The notes under the pieces were generated by a model. The model ran no database searches, was not told the DNA's origin, and saw only the letters and a list, made by a program, of their open reading frames with translations. DNA of 64,000 nucleotides from NCBI RefSeq assembly GCF_900609045.1, contig NZ_UXAV01000042.1, positions 310,001 through 374,000 on the forward strand, read 5' to 3'. Position 1 is the first letter of the stretch. Each line of letters starts with the position of its first letter. Origin of the DNA: Filibacter tadaridae. GTDB taxonomy: Bacteria; Bacillota; Bacilli; Bacillales_A; Planococcaceae. Position numbers and translations under genes: made by a program. Positions 17,890-26,813 of this stretch are shown piece by piece.

Positions 17890-18074
17890 ACCATTTCCCC
17901 TCTCTTTACAGTGCTTTTATTTTGTATTTATTTAAAACCAATGAGTGATAACCTAAAATGATGCGTTAAACTGATAATAGAATTAAAAAATTTATAATGT
18001 TCAGTTAGTTAATTCGTTTATTATACAGCTTTTTTAAAGTTTTTGGGGGGAATATGATAATTCTTTTAATCAAT

Positions 18075-19508
18075 TTATAATAAGCTATTATTTTTCACCG
18101 GTATTGCATGAATTGCTTGTCCGATTAACCCTTCTATTGCTTCAAGTAATCCCTCATTGAATCCCGGATGTGCATAGAGTGGAAACTTTATATCTTCTTC
18201 TTTTGCAGCCATTTCCAGCAATTGTACAAAGGAACCCGCCATTTCAATAGCTCCTTCTCCAATCATATGAAGACCTTCAATGATTTCGGTGGCGGAGTTG
18301 GATATAACTTTAATAAAGCCATCCTTTTTGCCAGTAATGGTTGCATAACCATTGCCACCAAGTGCAAATTGACTTATACGAACATCCAGCCCGAAATCAC
18401 GTGCATTTTCTTCAGTGAGGCCCACAGAAACAGCTGGTGGTATTGTATGAGCTATCACCGGGTAAAATGTAAGACTCATTGCCACTTTTTCTCCTGCAAT
18501 GGAGGCAACAGCAGTTTTACCTTGTTTGATCGCCTTCACTGCAAGCATCGGACCTTCTGTAACATCACCAATTGCATAGATTGAAGGTATCGATGATTGC
18601 ATGTTCTCGCCTACTTTTATAAAACCCTCACTTGTTTGTTCAATTCCGAATCGGTTTATGCCTAGGGAATCCAAGTTTGGTGTACTCGTTCCTGAAACAA
18701 CTAAATGTGTTCCTTGTATTGAATTTTCTACATGTTTACCTGTTTTAAAAGTGATTGTAATTTCATCTTCCGTTTCACTCGTTGAAATGAATTCATTTTC
18801 TTTATGGACACTGACTTTCCTTTTTTTAAATAATCGATTTAGTTCCTTGTTTATTGATTCATCAAAAGGAAAACTAATTTTTTCATCTATCACAATACTG
18901 ACTTTTGTACCTAGCGCTGCAAAACTCGATGCAGCTTCAAGCGCAATATAATCCTGGCCCCTAACAATAAGGTGTTCTGGCATCTCTTCAAGCATAAATA
19001 ATTCATACGGCAATAAAGTCCTTTTTCCTTTTCTTTTCAAAGCAGGCGGCATAATTGGAGAACTTCCAGTTGCAATGATGACTTGTTCAAATTCAAAAAT
19101 ATCGAATTGATGTCCATTCTCTACACCGATTCGATCTACACCAAGGAATGTTGCTTTTCCACGAATTATTTCAATTTTGTTTGCATTGCAAAGGCTTTCT
19201 ACGCCTGTTCTGAGCTGATTGATGACCTTGGCTTTATAGGAAAGTAGCTTTTTAAAATCGAATATATCAGTGGAACTACCGATACCAAGTTCTTGCAAAT
19301 GAGCTGTTTCCGCACATTTAGCTGCTGCATGGGTAAAAACTTTGGAGGGGATACAGCCAACATTTAGGCAAACACCACCCATTTCACTCTGTTCAATTAA
19401 TGTCACGGCAAGACCTAGTTGTGCACCACGTATAGCAGCGGAATAGCCGCCTGGTCCTCCGCCGATGATAATTAGATCTCTTTCCTGGCTAATTTCCCCA
19501 ACAACCAT
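18075..19508 (-). CDS. Dihydrolipoyl dehydrogenase (E3) with altered NAD-binding motif
   Basis: E3 of the adjacent 2-oxoacid dehydrogenase complex (477 aa). The FAD motif IIGGGPGGYSAA, the redox disulfide GGVCLNVGCIPSK and the second FAD contact YAIGDVTEGPML are conserved. The NAD-binding loop, normally GGGYIGxE, reads RGQDYIALE, so two of its three key glycines are lost. The C-terminal dyad is kept as HPGFNE in place of HPTLSE. It ends the operon, 1 nt after E2. It may be catalytically weak or specialised; identity as an E3 homologue is secure. Confidence 0.9.
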   Translation of the reverse strand: MVVGEISQERDLIIIGGGPGGYSAAIRGAQLGLAVTLIEQSEMGGVCLNVGCIPSKVFTHAAAKCAETAHLQELGIGSSTDIFDFKKLLSYKAKVINQLRTGVESLCNANKIEIIRGKATFLGVDRIGVENGHQFDIFEFEQVIIATGSSPIMPPALKRKGKRTLLPYELFMLEEMPEHLIVRGQDYIALEAASSFAALGTKVSIVIDEKISFPFDESINKELNRLFKKRKVSVHKENEFISTSETEDEITITFKTGKHVENSIQGTHLVVSGTSTPNLDSLGINRFGIEQTSEGFIKVGENMQSSIPSIYAIGDVTEGPMLAVKAIKQGKTAVASIAGEKVAMSLTFYPVIAHTIPPAVSVGLTEENARDFGLDVRISQFALGGNGYATITGKKDGFIKVISNSATEIIEGLHMIGEGAIEMAGSFVQLLEMAAKEEDIKFPLYAHPGFNEGLLEAIEGLIGQAIHAIPVKNNSLL

Positions 19509-19509
19509 T

Positions 19510-20730
19510 TTATATCATCTCCATTATCAGTTTGTGGGGTTGTTCAATTAGGCTTGCAAAGCGGTTCGTAAATGCAACAGCTGTTGCACCGTCAGCAACA
19601 CGATGGTCGAACGCCATGGATAATGTCATGATATGACCGATGACAATTTCATCTCGTTCATTTATAATTGGTTGTTTTTTCGTTTTGTGGAAAGCGATAA
19701 GGGCTGTTTCCGGGTAATTGATGATAGGCGTTGCACCCGTACTTCCAAGAGGTCCAACATTACTCACCGTAAAGGTACTATTTTTCATTTCAAATGGTTG
19801 TAATGTACCGGCAATCGCCTTTGCTGTTAATTCTTTTACGTCTTTGTTAATCTGTTTGATTGATTTCATATCAACATCATGGATAACAGGGACAATTAGT
19901 CCGCTTTCCGTATTTGTTGCGATACCTATATGATAGTTTTTCTTAAGCAGTATCCGACTGTTTTTTTCATCGAGTTCGGCATTGAATATCGGAAATTCCT
20001 TCAATGAAATAACCAGTGCTTTAATAAGGAAAGCGGGAACACTGACTGATTCACTTGAGTCTTTCAATTCCTCCCTCATTTTAAATAAGTTCGTCATATT
20101 GACTTCGTCAAAATGAGTAACATGCGGAATAGTGAAAAGTGATTTTGTCATTTTCTCCGCAATTTTTTTTCGAATACCTTTAAACGGAATTTCATCGGGA
20201 TTCTTTTGGCTGGAAGGTTCTAGGTAAACTTCGTTAATGGATTTTTCACTTTGCTGGTTTTCATTCAAAAAACTGTAAACGTCTTCTTCGGTCACTTTTC
20301 CGGATGGATCTGATGCAGGGACGTCTTCAATTTTAATATTGTTGTCACGTGCGATTTTACGTGTGTATGGAGCAGCAAGCACTCGTTTGTAAGGGTTCAG
20401 GAGTAATTTTCCTTCCTGCCCGATTAAGGACACTGCTTTTTGCTCAGCTGTTTGTTTTGTGTTTACTTTCACACGTTGTTCAGTATTTGCAACACCCATT
20501 TTCTCAATGACAAGCAGACTTGTTCCAACTTGAATCGTTTCTCCCACTGCAATGCAAATTTCCTTTACAATTCCCGTACAGGGGGAAGTAAGTTCAGCGA
20601 CCATTTTGTCCGTTTGTACTTCGACAAGCGGCTGATCCGTCTTAACCGAATCGCCAATTTTGACTAAGTAATGGATCACTTCTCCTTCGGTCATTCCTTC
20701 GCCTATATCATGTAGCTTTACTTCAAGCAT
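19510..20730 (-). CDS. 2-oxoacid dehydrogenase acyltransferase (E2), branched-chain type
   Basis: Dihydrolipoamide acyltransferase (406 aa). One lipoyl domain (residues 1-75, lipoyl lysine K42 in VQTDKMVAE), a peripheral subunit-binding domain (about 115-150, APYTRKIARDNNIKIEDV) and a catalytic domain ending in the active-site motif DHRVADGA. It transfers the acyl group formed by E1 to CoA. With one lipoyl domain it resembles BkdB rather than pyruvate dehydrogenase E2 of Bacillus. AAGGGGGGGAT precedes the ATG. From its operon, an arylacetyl group is a plausible cargo. Confidence 0.93.
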   Translation of the reverse strand: MLEVKLHDIGEGMTEGEVIHYLVKIGDSVKTDQPLVEVQTDKMVAELTSPCTGIVKEICIAVGETIQVGTSLLVIEKMGVANTEQRVKVNTKQTAEQKAVSLIGQEGKLLLNPYKRVLAAPYTRKIARDNNIKIEDVPASDPSGKVTEEDVYSFLNENQQSEKSINEVYLEPSSQKNPDEIPFKGIRKKIAEKMTKSLFTIPHVTHFDEVNMTNLFKMREELKDSSESVSVPAFLIKALVISLKEFPIFNAELDEKNSRILLKKNYHIGIATNTESGLIVPVIHDVDMKSIKQINKDVKELTAKAIAGTLQPFEMKNSTFTVSNVGPLGSTGATPIINYPETALIAFHKTKKQPIINERDEIVIGHIMTLSMAFDHRVADGATAVAFTNRFASLIEQPHKLIMEMI

Positions 20731-20742
20731 TCCATCCCCCCC

Positions 20743-21759
20743 TTAAAAATGAACTACTTTTTCGATTCCTTCAACTACGCGTGCCGGTGTCGGAAGGTAA
20801 TGTTCTTCTAAAGTAAAGAATGGGACCGGTACATCAAAGCCTGTAATACGTTCGATTGGAGCACGCAGATAAAGAAACGATGTATCGTTTATAATCGAAA
20901 CAATATCGTTGCCAAGGCCCCCGGTACTATGCGCTTCATGAATGATAACTGCTCTTGTCGTCTTTTGAATAGATTGGGAAATAATATCCCGGTCAATTGG
21001 ATAAAGCGTTCGAAGATCTATAATTTCACAGCTGATTCCTTTTTCAGCAGCCTGTTCAGCCGCTTTTTCCGCAATTGTTATCATTGCTCCCCAAGCAATA
21101 AGGGTCACGTCCGAACCTTCACGTACTATTTTTCCTTTACCGATTTCCACAGAATATTTTCCAACAGGAACTTCTGCTCTTTTTGAACGATAGTTTTTCA
21201 TCGGCTCTAACACGAGAACGGGATCCGGATCTTCCATCGCTGCAATTAGTAACCCTTTTGCGTCGTAAGGATTGGAAGGACAAACAACTTTTATGCCAGG
21301 CATATGTGTGAATAAAATTTCTGTACTGTCAGAATGTATTTCCGGCGCGCGAATTCCTGCCCCGTATGGTGCCCGAATGACCATTGGCACTGTAAAGCGG
21401 GACATTGAACGCATTCGAATACGTGATACATGTGTCATGATTTGTTCATATGCAGGATAGATAAAACCGAGGAACTGAATTTCTGCAACCGGTCTAAAAC
21501 CATTTACCGCTAGGCCAATCGACGTACCGATAATTCCAGCTTCTGAAAGGGGTGTGTCGACTACACGATCATCCCCAAACGCTTCTTGGAGACCTTCCGT
21601 GGCACGAAATACGCCCCCATTTTTACCGATATCTTCTCCCAGAATGATTGTTCGTTCATCTTCTTTTAACAATATACGCATGGCATCATTGATCGCTTGA
21701 ATGAGCGTCATTTGTTTTGTTGTTTCAGTTTCCCCGATTACCTCTTTCATTTGCGTCAT
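20743..21759 (-). CDS. 2-oxoacid dehydrogenase E1, beta subunit
   Basis: Transketolase-like beta subunit (338 aa) of a heterotetrameric E1. Typical motifs are ILGEDIGKNGGVFRATEGL, DTPLSEAGIIGTSIGLA and HEAHSTGGLGND. It completes the thiamine diphosphate site of E1 with the alpha subunit encoded 2 nt upstream. AGGGAGGC precedes the ATG. The sequence type is that of branched-chain 2-oxoacid or acetoin dehydrogenases; the phenylalanine dehydrogenase in the same operon argues for an aryl-pyruvate substrate. Confidence 0.93.
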   Translation of the reverse strand: MTQMKEVIGETETTKQMTLIQAINDAMRILLKEDERTIILGEDIGKNGGVFRATEGLQEAFGDDRVVDTPLSEAGIIGTSIGLAVNGFRPVAEIQFLGFIYPAYEQIMTHVSRIRMRSMSRFTVPMVIRAPYGAGIRAPEIHSDSTEILFTHMPGIKVVCPSNPYDAKGLLIAAMEDPDPVLVLEPMKNYRSKRAEVPVGKYSVEIGKGKIVREGSDVTLIAWGAMITIAEKAAEQAAEKGISCEIIDLRTLYPIDRDIISQSIQKTTRAVIIHEAHSTGGLGNDIVSIINDTSFLYLRAPIERITGFDVPVPFFTLEEHYLPTPARVVEGIEKVVHF

Positions 21760-21761
21760 AA

Positions 21762-22817
21762 TTATTGCCTCCCTAAATGCGCAAAGTATGCGTCTTTCTG
21801 TTCAGCAAGTTGAGCTGGCATTTCTGCATATACGTGATTGAAAACGTCTTCTACTTTAGGCGGTGGAAAGGTTTCCATTTCTTCTACTGCTCTATCTATT
21901 TCATTCGTCAGCTTTTCAGATGTTGCTCGAATCCATTCCTCATCCCAATAGCCGTAGGTTTTCATAAACAGTTCAATCCGTGTTAGTGGATCAACGATTT
22001 TTTTACCTAGTTCATCTGAACGATATTTAGATGGATCATCTGCGGTTGTATGAGCACCTCTTCGCCATGTTACCGCTTCTATTAACGTCGGGCCATTTCC
22101 ACCTTTTGCATAATCAAATGCTTTTTTCGTTTCAAAATAGACGGCAAAGCAATCGTTACCATCAATCCGTATACCCGGCATTCCGTAAGCTACTGATTTT
22201 TGTGCGATTGTTTCAGAATTCATCTGCTTTTCAATTGGCACTGATATAGCATAGCCATTATTCTGATTGAAAAAGACAACGGGAACTTTAAAAACACTTG
22301 CGAAATTCAAGCCTTCATGGAAGTCACCTTCGGATGTGGCACCATCGCCAAAATAAGCAATAGCCGCATTTTTACTCCCTCTTCTTTTTTCCGCCCACGC
22401 GGCGCCGGCAGCATGGGGAAGTTGGGTCGCAATCGGAACGGCTGGTGGGAAGATATTCCGATTTGCAGGCGCAACACAACCTTCTACCCTGCCATTCCAG
22501 TACAAAAATGTTCTCGTCATACTTTTCCCGAAAGTTATCGTGGCACCGTGATCACGATATGTCGGGAAAACCCAGTCATCAGCTTGTAGTGCAAGTGCAC
22601 TCCCAACTTGTGCAGCTTCCTGTCCTTCAAAAGGTGCGTAAGTTCCGAGGCGTCCTTGTCGTTGCAAGTTAATCGCTTTTCTATCAAATGCACGAATGCG
22701 TGCCATATGATAATAGAGTTCTTTCACTAATCGTTCACTAATATGTTCTTTAAAACGTTCATCAATAAGATTGCCCTTATCATCTATTACTCTTTTCACG
22801 GGATAGTTATCTGTCAT
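21762..22817 (-). CDS. 2-oxoacid dehydrogenase E1, alpha subunit
   Basis: Thiamine-diphosphate-binding alpha subunit (351 aa). The ThDP motif begins GDGATSEGDFHEGLN and ends in QNNGYAIS. The phosphorylation-loop region reads RRGAHTTADDPSKYR. It performs the oxidative decarboxylation of a 2-oxo acid and reductive acylation of the E2 lipoyl group. It sits 15 nt downstream of phenylalanine dehydrogenase, so the keto acid made by that enzyme is the natural candidate substrate. GGGAGGTAA precedes the ATG. A general branched-chain role cannot be excluded. Confidence 0.93.
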   Translation of the reverse strand: MTDNYPVKRVIDDKGNLIDERFKEHISERLVKELYYHMARIRAFDRKAINLQRQGRLGTYAPFEGQEAAQVGSALALQADDWVFPTYRDHGATITFGKSMTRTFLYWNGRVEGCVAPANRNIFPPAVPIATQLPHAAGAAWAEKRRGSKNAAIAYFGDGATSEGDFHEGLNFASVFKVPVVFFNQNNGYAISVPIEKQMNSETIAQKSVAYGMPGIRIDGNDCFAVYFETKKAFDYAKGGNGPTLIEAVTWRRGAHTTADDPSKYRSDELGKKIVDPLTRIELFMKTYGYWDEEWIRATSEKLTNEIDRAVEEMETFPPPKVEDVFNHVYAEMPAQLAEQKDAYFAHLGRQ

Positions 22818-22832
22818 TTAAATTACCTCCCT

Positions 22833-23981
22833 TCAAGATAAATTACGAATCGCCCATTTCGGTTTTACTGGTGCTGAGTAAAAATTATTACGTTTCCCTC
22901 TGTCCGTGATGCGTTTTTCACACATTTCATTTGCTGATTCCCCAGTAGTTTTACCACTAGTAGCAGCTTCCTTATAGACTTCCAAAACGGCATCATAGAT
23001 ATGCTTTGTTTTAGCAAGCACCCGTTCATGATTGATGCCGTATAATTCATCTGCCACTTGAATAAGTCCACCAGAATTCACAATATAATCGGGGGCATAT
23101 AAAATCCCTTTATCTTGCAGTAATTTCCCATGTCTATCATCTAGTAACTGGTTGTTGGCTGAACCCACAATCGCTCTGACTTTAAGCTGGGGAATTGTAG
23201 TGTCATTAATAATCCCGCCAAACGCACACGGAACGAATATATCAGCTTCCTGTGAATAAATATCTTCATTTGCTACAACTTGCACTTTTCCCGTTGTTTT
23301 TTTTGCTACTTCATCAATTGCCTGCAGACTATCTTTATTAATATCCGTTACATAAATTTGAGCACCCGCTTCAAGCAACCCGCTCGCAACTTTGAAGCCG
23401 ACTTTTCCTAACCCTTGAATAGCATATATATGACTGCCTAACTCATCATTTCCATAGAGCATTTGATTGGTCGCTTTAATCCCGTACAGTACTCCTGCTG
23501 CCGTCGGAATTGAAGAATCACCGCCACCGCCATATACTTCAGGCAATCCGTTGACGAAGTTCGTCTCTTTCATCGCTTGCACAAAATCATCCATCGTCGT
23601 TCCCATATCTGTTCCTGTGTAAAATCGGCCTCCAAGGGAATTCACAAATTGACCGAACGCGCGGAATAATTCAGGTGTTTTGTCTGTTTTCGGGTTACCA
23701 ATTATAACTGCTTTCCCTCCACCGAAATCGACATCGGCAGCTGCACATTTATAAGTCATCCCTTTCGACAGACGAAGAACATCTTCCAATGCCTCATCCA
23801 AACTACTATATGGTTGCATGCGACAGCCTCCCAGTGCGGGCCCGAGTGTTGTGTCATGGATTGCAATAATTGCACGTAGACCTGTCGAAGGATCATTACA
23901 AAAAACAACTTGTTCGTGTTCACTCATCCGATTAAAAAGTTCAAAGTCCTTCGTCATTGATTCTTTTTCAGCTAGCATCAC
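22833..23981 (-). CDS. pdh: Phenylalanine dehydrogenase (Leu/Phe/Val dehydrogenase family)
   Basis: NAD-dependent amino acid dehydrogenase (382 aa) that reversibly deaminates L-phenylalanine to phenylpyruvate. GGGKAVIIG holds the substrate lysine region, [12 protein letters not shown] the catalytic core, and [12 protein letters not shown] the Rossmann loop. From memory, the stretches [10 protein letters not shown] and MCEKRI...RGKRNNF...[10 protein letters not shown] align best with phenylalanine dehydrogenases of Sporosarcina and Lysinibacillus; leucine dehydrogenases lack this C-terminal tail. Start GTG at 23981 has GGGGGG 8 nt upstream. Next to a 2-oxoacid dehydrogenase complex it opens a catabolic route. 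Confidence 0.88.
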   Translation of the reverse strand: MMLAEKESMTKDFELFNRMSEHEQVVFCNDPSTGLRAIIAIHDTTLGPALGGCRMQPYSSLDEALEDVLRLSKGMTYKCAAADVDFGGGKAVIIGNPKTDKTPELFRAFGQFVNSLGGRFYTGTDMGTTMDDFVQAMKETNFVNGLPEVYGGGGDSSIPTAAGVLYGIKATNQMLYGNDELGSHIYAIQGLGKVGFKVASGLLEAGAQIYVTDINKDSLQAIDEVAKKTTGKVQVVANEDIYSQEADIFVPCAFGGIINDTTIPQLKVRAIVGSANNQLLDDRHGKLLQDKGILYAPDYIVNSGGLIQVADELYGINHERVLAKTKHIYDAVLEVYKEAATSGKTTGESANEMCEKRITDRGKRNNFYSAPVKPKWAIRNLS

Positions 23982-24018
23982 GCATTATGCCCCCCTTTAA
24001 TGTGTACGCAAAGAATGG

Positions 24019-24414
24019 TTAAGATGAAGCCTGTTTTAGTTTTTCCATAATCTTTTCTTTCGGCAATATAACTTGCATCACTTCGCCTCTTCCAATAAGG
24101 CCCAAGCTATTTTCGGCGGTCACTTCGGTCAAAACGACATTTTCACGGATTTCAATTAAAATCGCTTTTACAGTAACAATTGACCCAAGTGGAGAAGCGG
24201 CTAGATGCTTCAACTTAACCGAAGCTCCCATTCCTTCTTCATAGTCCTCCAAAAATGGAAGAATGATTTTTCGCGAAACCCACTCCATATGATACGTCAT
24301 CGCTACTGTAGAATAGACCGGATGTATAACCTCACCTTCAAATGCAGCAAACATTTCCTCAGTCACAGTAATTTCAATACGTTCTTCCCTGCCGACATGC
24401 AAACCTGGTTTCAT
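24019..24414 (-). CDS. Hotdog-fold thioesterase (FlK-like)
   Basis: A 131-residue single-domain protein resembling fluoroacetyl-CoA thioesterase FlK: it opens MKPGLHVGREERIEITVTEE, has VYSTVAMTYHMEWVSRKI in the helix and LKHLAASPLGSIVTVKA in the following strand, where the family has a conserved His and a Thr/Ser. It is the first gene of the phenylalanine dehydrogenase operon, 37 nt before it. A thioesterase next to a CoA-ester-forming complex could hydrolyse the aryl-acetyl-CoA product to the free acid. AGGGGACGG precedes the ATG. The substrate is inferred from context. Confidence 0.75.
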   Translation of the reverse strand: MKPGLHVGREERIEITVTEEMFAAFEGEVIHPVYSTVAMTYHMEWVSRKIILPFLEDYEEGMGASVKLKHLAASPLGSIVTVKAILIEIRENVVLTEVTAENSLGLIGRGEVMQVILPKEKIMEKLKQASS

Positions 24415-24886
24415 TTTCCGTCCCCTACTTATTATTTAAATTTCGATAATTCAATATAACCTACAGCGAATGCGCTGAGCGGTGTTAGATGAAGTCTTTA
24501 CGTCAACCTATATAGTCCTACTATATGACACTTTCAAGTTTTGTAGTCTTACAATCATATATGAATTCCTATATAGTATAGGTACTATGAAAACTAAAAT
24601 GAATAAGCGACAATAGAAATATTAAAGAAACATGGGGTCGTCTCGATATTGTTAGACATGCGGGTTTCACATTCTATCCGAACCGAACACCTCAATCTAT
24701 CAAAGAACACTCCATACTAATCACGCTATTGAAGAATCATGCAGATAGTACGAAAACTGAGAGATTTGCGCGTAAACATAAGTTAATCACACTGGAAGCA
24801 TTTAAAAGCCGGAATTGACGGTCATGATGTTGTCTTTATCTTCTTTTATTAAATTGACAATTGAACTCGAACATATGAATAGACTA
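24415..24886. other. Regulatory region upstream of the phenylalanine dehydrogenase operon, with a startless remnant frame
   Basis: No intact gene. The first 180 bp carry AT-rich inverted repeats and must hold the operon promoter. From 24603 to 24818 the plus strand has a 71-codon open frame without a usable start (KETWGRLDIVRHAGF at its beginning, TERFARKHKLI near its end) and with ordinary codon use. It may be the tail of a decayed gene; I do not recognise it. Confidence 0.45.
24508..24590. promoter_or_regulatory. Repeated AT-rich motif upstream of the phenylalanine dehydrogenase operon
   Basis: CCTATATAGT occurs at 24508-24517 and again at 24569-24578. The first copy runs into CCTACTATATGA, giving an imperfect palindrome. 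Between them AATCATATATGA (24553-24564) is identical to a 12-mer in the hpaB upstream region at 12854-12865. These are candidate operators for a regulator common to both clusters. Confidence 0.4.
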
Positions 24887-24929
24887 ATAAGCCCATGCGA
24901 ATTCCTATCGGAATTAACATGGGCTTATT
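24886..24929. terminator. Strong hairpin downstream of the histidine kinase gene
   Basis: AATAAGCCCATG pairs perfectly with CATGGGCTTATT, and the loop contains a second GAATTCC/GGAATT stem. It lies 47 nt after the kinase stop codon and can serve the minus strand; the T tract is weak. Confidence 0.6.
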
Positions 24930-24975
24930 ATGTATGTTGTATTAATGAATCCGTATGAAAACCAGCAAAGGCGCC

Positions 24976-26082
24976 TTACATTGGTCGGTCCCCCACCTGT
25001 ATAAAAGGGAGCACAAACCAAAAACGGTTCGCCCCTTCCATCGGCTCAACACCAATCCTACCATGGTGCCGTTCAATGATCTCTTTCGCGATGGCAAGCC
25101 CAAGGCCGGAACCACCTGTTTCACGGCTACGCGAGGCATCGACCCGGTAAAAACGTTCAAAAATTCTATTCTTTTCGGTAGAGACAATCGGCGTACCCGG
25201 TCCGGTTATCGAAAATAGATATTCCGTAGCATGTGCTTCACCCTGTATACTGATGGGTCCAAATCCTTCATAGTATTGAATGGCATTATCCAACAAGTTA
25301 CTAACAACTTGCTGGATGCCCTGTATCTGAATAGTCATCTCTTTTTCATCCAATTCAACATTTATTTGAATATCGGCTTGCGAAAGCTTCCATTCAAACA
25401 TCGCAACACAATTATCGATTTCACCCCCTATATTTACAGTTTCCTTACGTGCGATTGTTTGGGATGCAGCATAGTCCCATTCTTTTAATTGGTCAAGTTG
25501 TTCAATCATCTGTGTCAATCTTTTGGATTCAAGATAAAGGGATTCGTACAATTTTGGATTCCCTTCGATTACGCCTCCTTGCAGAGCCCTTAAATAACCA
25601 TTTAAATTTGATAACGGCGTTCTGAATTCATGGGATAAATCCGAAACAAGCTTGTGTCGATGTTCCTCATTTGATTGCAGTTGATGAATGAGATTGTTGA
25701 ATTGTTGAACCAACCGCCCTACTTCATCATGTGAAGGACTTTCGACTGGATCTGGATACTCTCCTTTTTGCAGCCGCTTTGTGGACTCGATTAGTTGCCG
25801 AACAGGATTGATGAGTTTTTTTGTAAAGTAATAATGTAGAAAACTCCCGGCTACGACTCCTGTTAGGCTAAAGACCCAAAAATACTGACGCAAAGTGGCA
25901 TTGAACCGACGTTGCCGCTGACCATCCAAATGTCCCATGCCTTCAACGAGAAAACAGGCTGTATTATATACTGCCCATCCGCTCACGCCGATTGCAATTG
26001 CAATGACTGCAATATTCAAGAATGTCAGTCGCCATAAGAACCCCTTAGGAAGCAAGTGTTTGAGTCGTTCAGGCAGTTGCAA
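24976..26082 (-). CDS. Sensor histidine kinase (EnvZ/PhoR type)
   Basis: Membrane histidine kinase of about 368 aa. Order: transmembrane helix 1 (LTFLNIAVIAIAIGVSGWAV), a short outer loop of roughly 25 residues, helix 2 (YFWVFSLTGVVAGSFLHYY), a HAMP linker, the H-box DLSHEFRTPLSNL, the N-box VVSNLLDNAI and the G-box GGSGLGLAIAKEI. The small outer loop suggests membrane or redox sensing. I place the start at TTG 26082, which has GGGG 7 nt upstream and overlaps the regulator gene by 14 nt; an earlier TTG at 26142 is possible. Confidence 0.9.
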   Translation of the reverse strand: MQLPERLKHLLPKGFLWRLTFLNIAVIAIAIGVSGWAVYNTACFLVEGMGHLDGQRQRRFNATLRQYFWVFSLTGVVAGSFLHYYFTKKLINPVRQLIESTKRLQKGEYPDPVESPSHDEVGRLVQQFNNLIHQLQSNEEHRHKLVSDLSHEFRTPLSNLNGYLRALQGGVIEGNPKLYESLYLESKRLTQMIEQLDQLKEWDYAASQTIARKETVNIGGEIDNCVAMFEWKLSQADIQINVELDEKEMTIQIQGIQQVVSNLLDNAIQYYEGFGPISIQGEAHATEYLFSITGPGTPIVSTEKNRIFERFYRVDASRSRETGGSGLGLAIAKEIIERHHGRIGVEPMEGANRFWFVLPFIQVGDRPM

Positions 26083-26752
26083 ACTTATACCCCATTCCCC
26101 GCACAGTTTGGATACGTTTCGGACTGGAAGGGGTATCTTCAATCTTTTCGCGCAACTTTTTTATATGTGCATCAATGGTTCTATCTAATATGGTTTGTTC
26201 GTTAAAGGGATAAAGTTGTTCAATTAACTCTTCACGGGAAAATACGATATCCGGATTTTGCATCAAACAATATAGAAGGGAAAACTCATGACTCGTTAAG
26301 TTGACAGGTTTATCGTAAAGTAGGACTTGGCCTTTTCGTGGCATTATAGTTAGCCCGTCATAGGAAACTTTCTGACAAAATTGTCCCCCGCGGCGCAAGG
26401 CAGCTTCCACATGGGCCATCAATTCATCCGGATCAAAAGGTTTTGTCACGTAATTATCCGCACCCATTTTCAATCCCGCAATCTTATCGTCAATACGTGC
26501 TTTTGCAGATAACATGATAATAGGTACTTCGTTATGACCCTGTTCGCGAACCCAGAGACAGAATTCTTCCCCGCTCACCTTCGGTAACATTAAATCAAGG
26601 ATGACCAGACACGGATGATTGGCCAAAAAGGCGGTCTTTGCCTCTTCACCATCAACCGCCTCAACAACATCATAATTGTCTCTTTTAAGATAGATATGAA
26701 TAAGTCCACGAATCATTGGATCATCTTCCACGATTAATATCATCTGTTTCAC
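26069..26752 (-). CDS. Response regulator, OmpR family
   Basis: A 227-residue regulator with a receiver domain (acidic pocket in ILIVEDDPM, phospho-acceptor Asp in LVILDLMLP, switch Lys in YVTKPF) and a C-terminal winged-helix domain ending TVRGMGYKFA. It pairs with the kinase encoded next in the operon. The GTG at 26752 is used because GGGGTGA lies 4 nt upstream; an ATG at 26794 lacks a site. With TlpA- and CcdA-like genes upstream, a link to thiol or cytochrome maturation stress is a possibility only. Confidence 0.92.
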   Translation of the reverse strand: MKQMILIVEDDPMIRGLIHIYLKRDNYDVVEAVDGEEAKTAFLANHPCLVILDLMLPKVSGEEFCLWVREQGHNEVPIIMLSAKARIDDKIAGLKMGADNYVTKPFDPDELMAHVEAALRRGGQFCQKVSYDGLTIMPRKGQVLLYDKPVNLTSHEFSLLYCLMQNPDIVFSREELIEQLYPFNEQTILDRTIDAHIKKLREKIEDTPSSPKRIQTVRGMGYKFATA

Positions 26753-26813
26753 TTGATCACCCCGTCTGCAACTTTGCCTTTCTTCTTTTTTCATTGTACG
26801 CCATACGTCGATT

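Noticed and set aside
24415-24600. Sigma-54 promoter for the 2-oxoacid dehydrogenase operon, as for bkd in B. subtilis
   Set aside because: No TGGCAC-N5-TTGC-like element was found on the minus strand.
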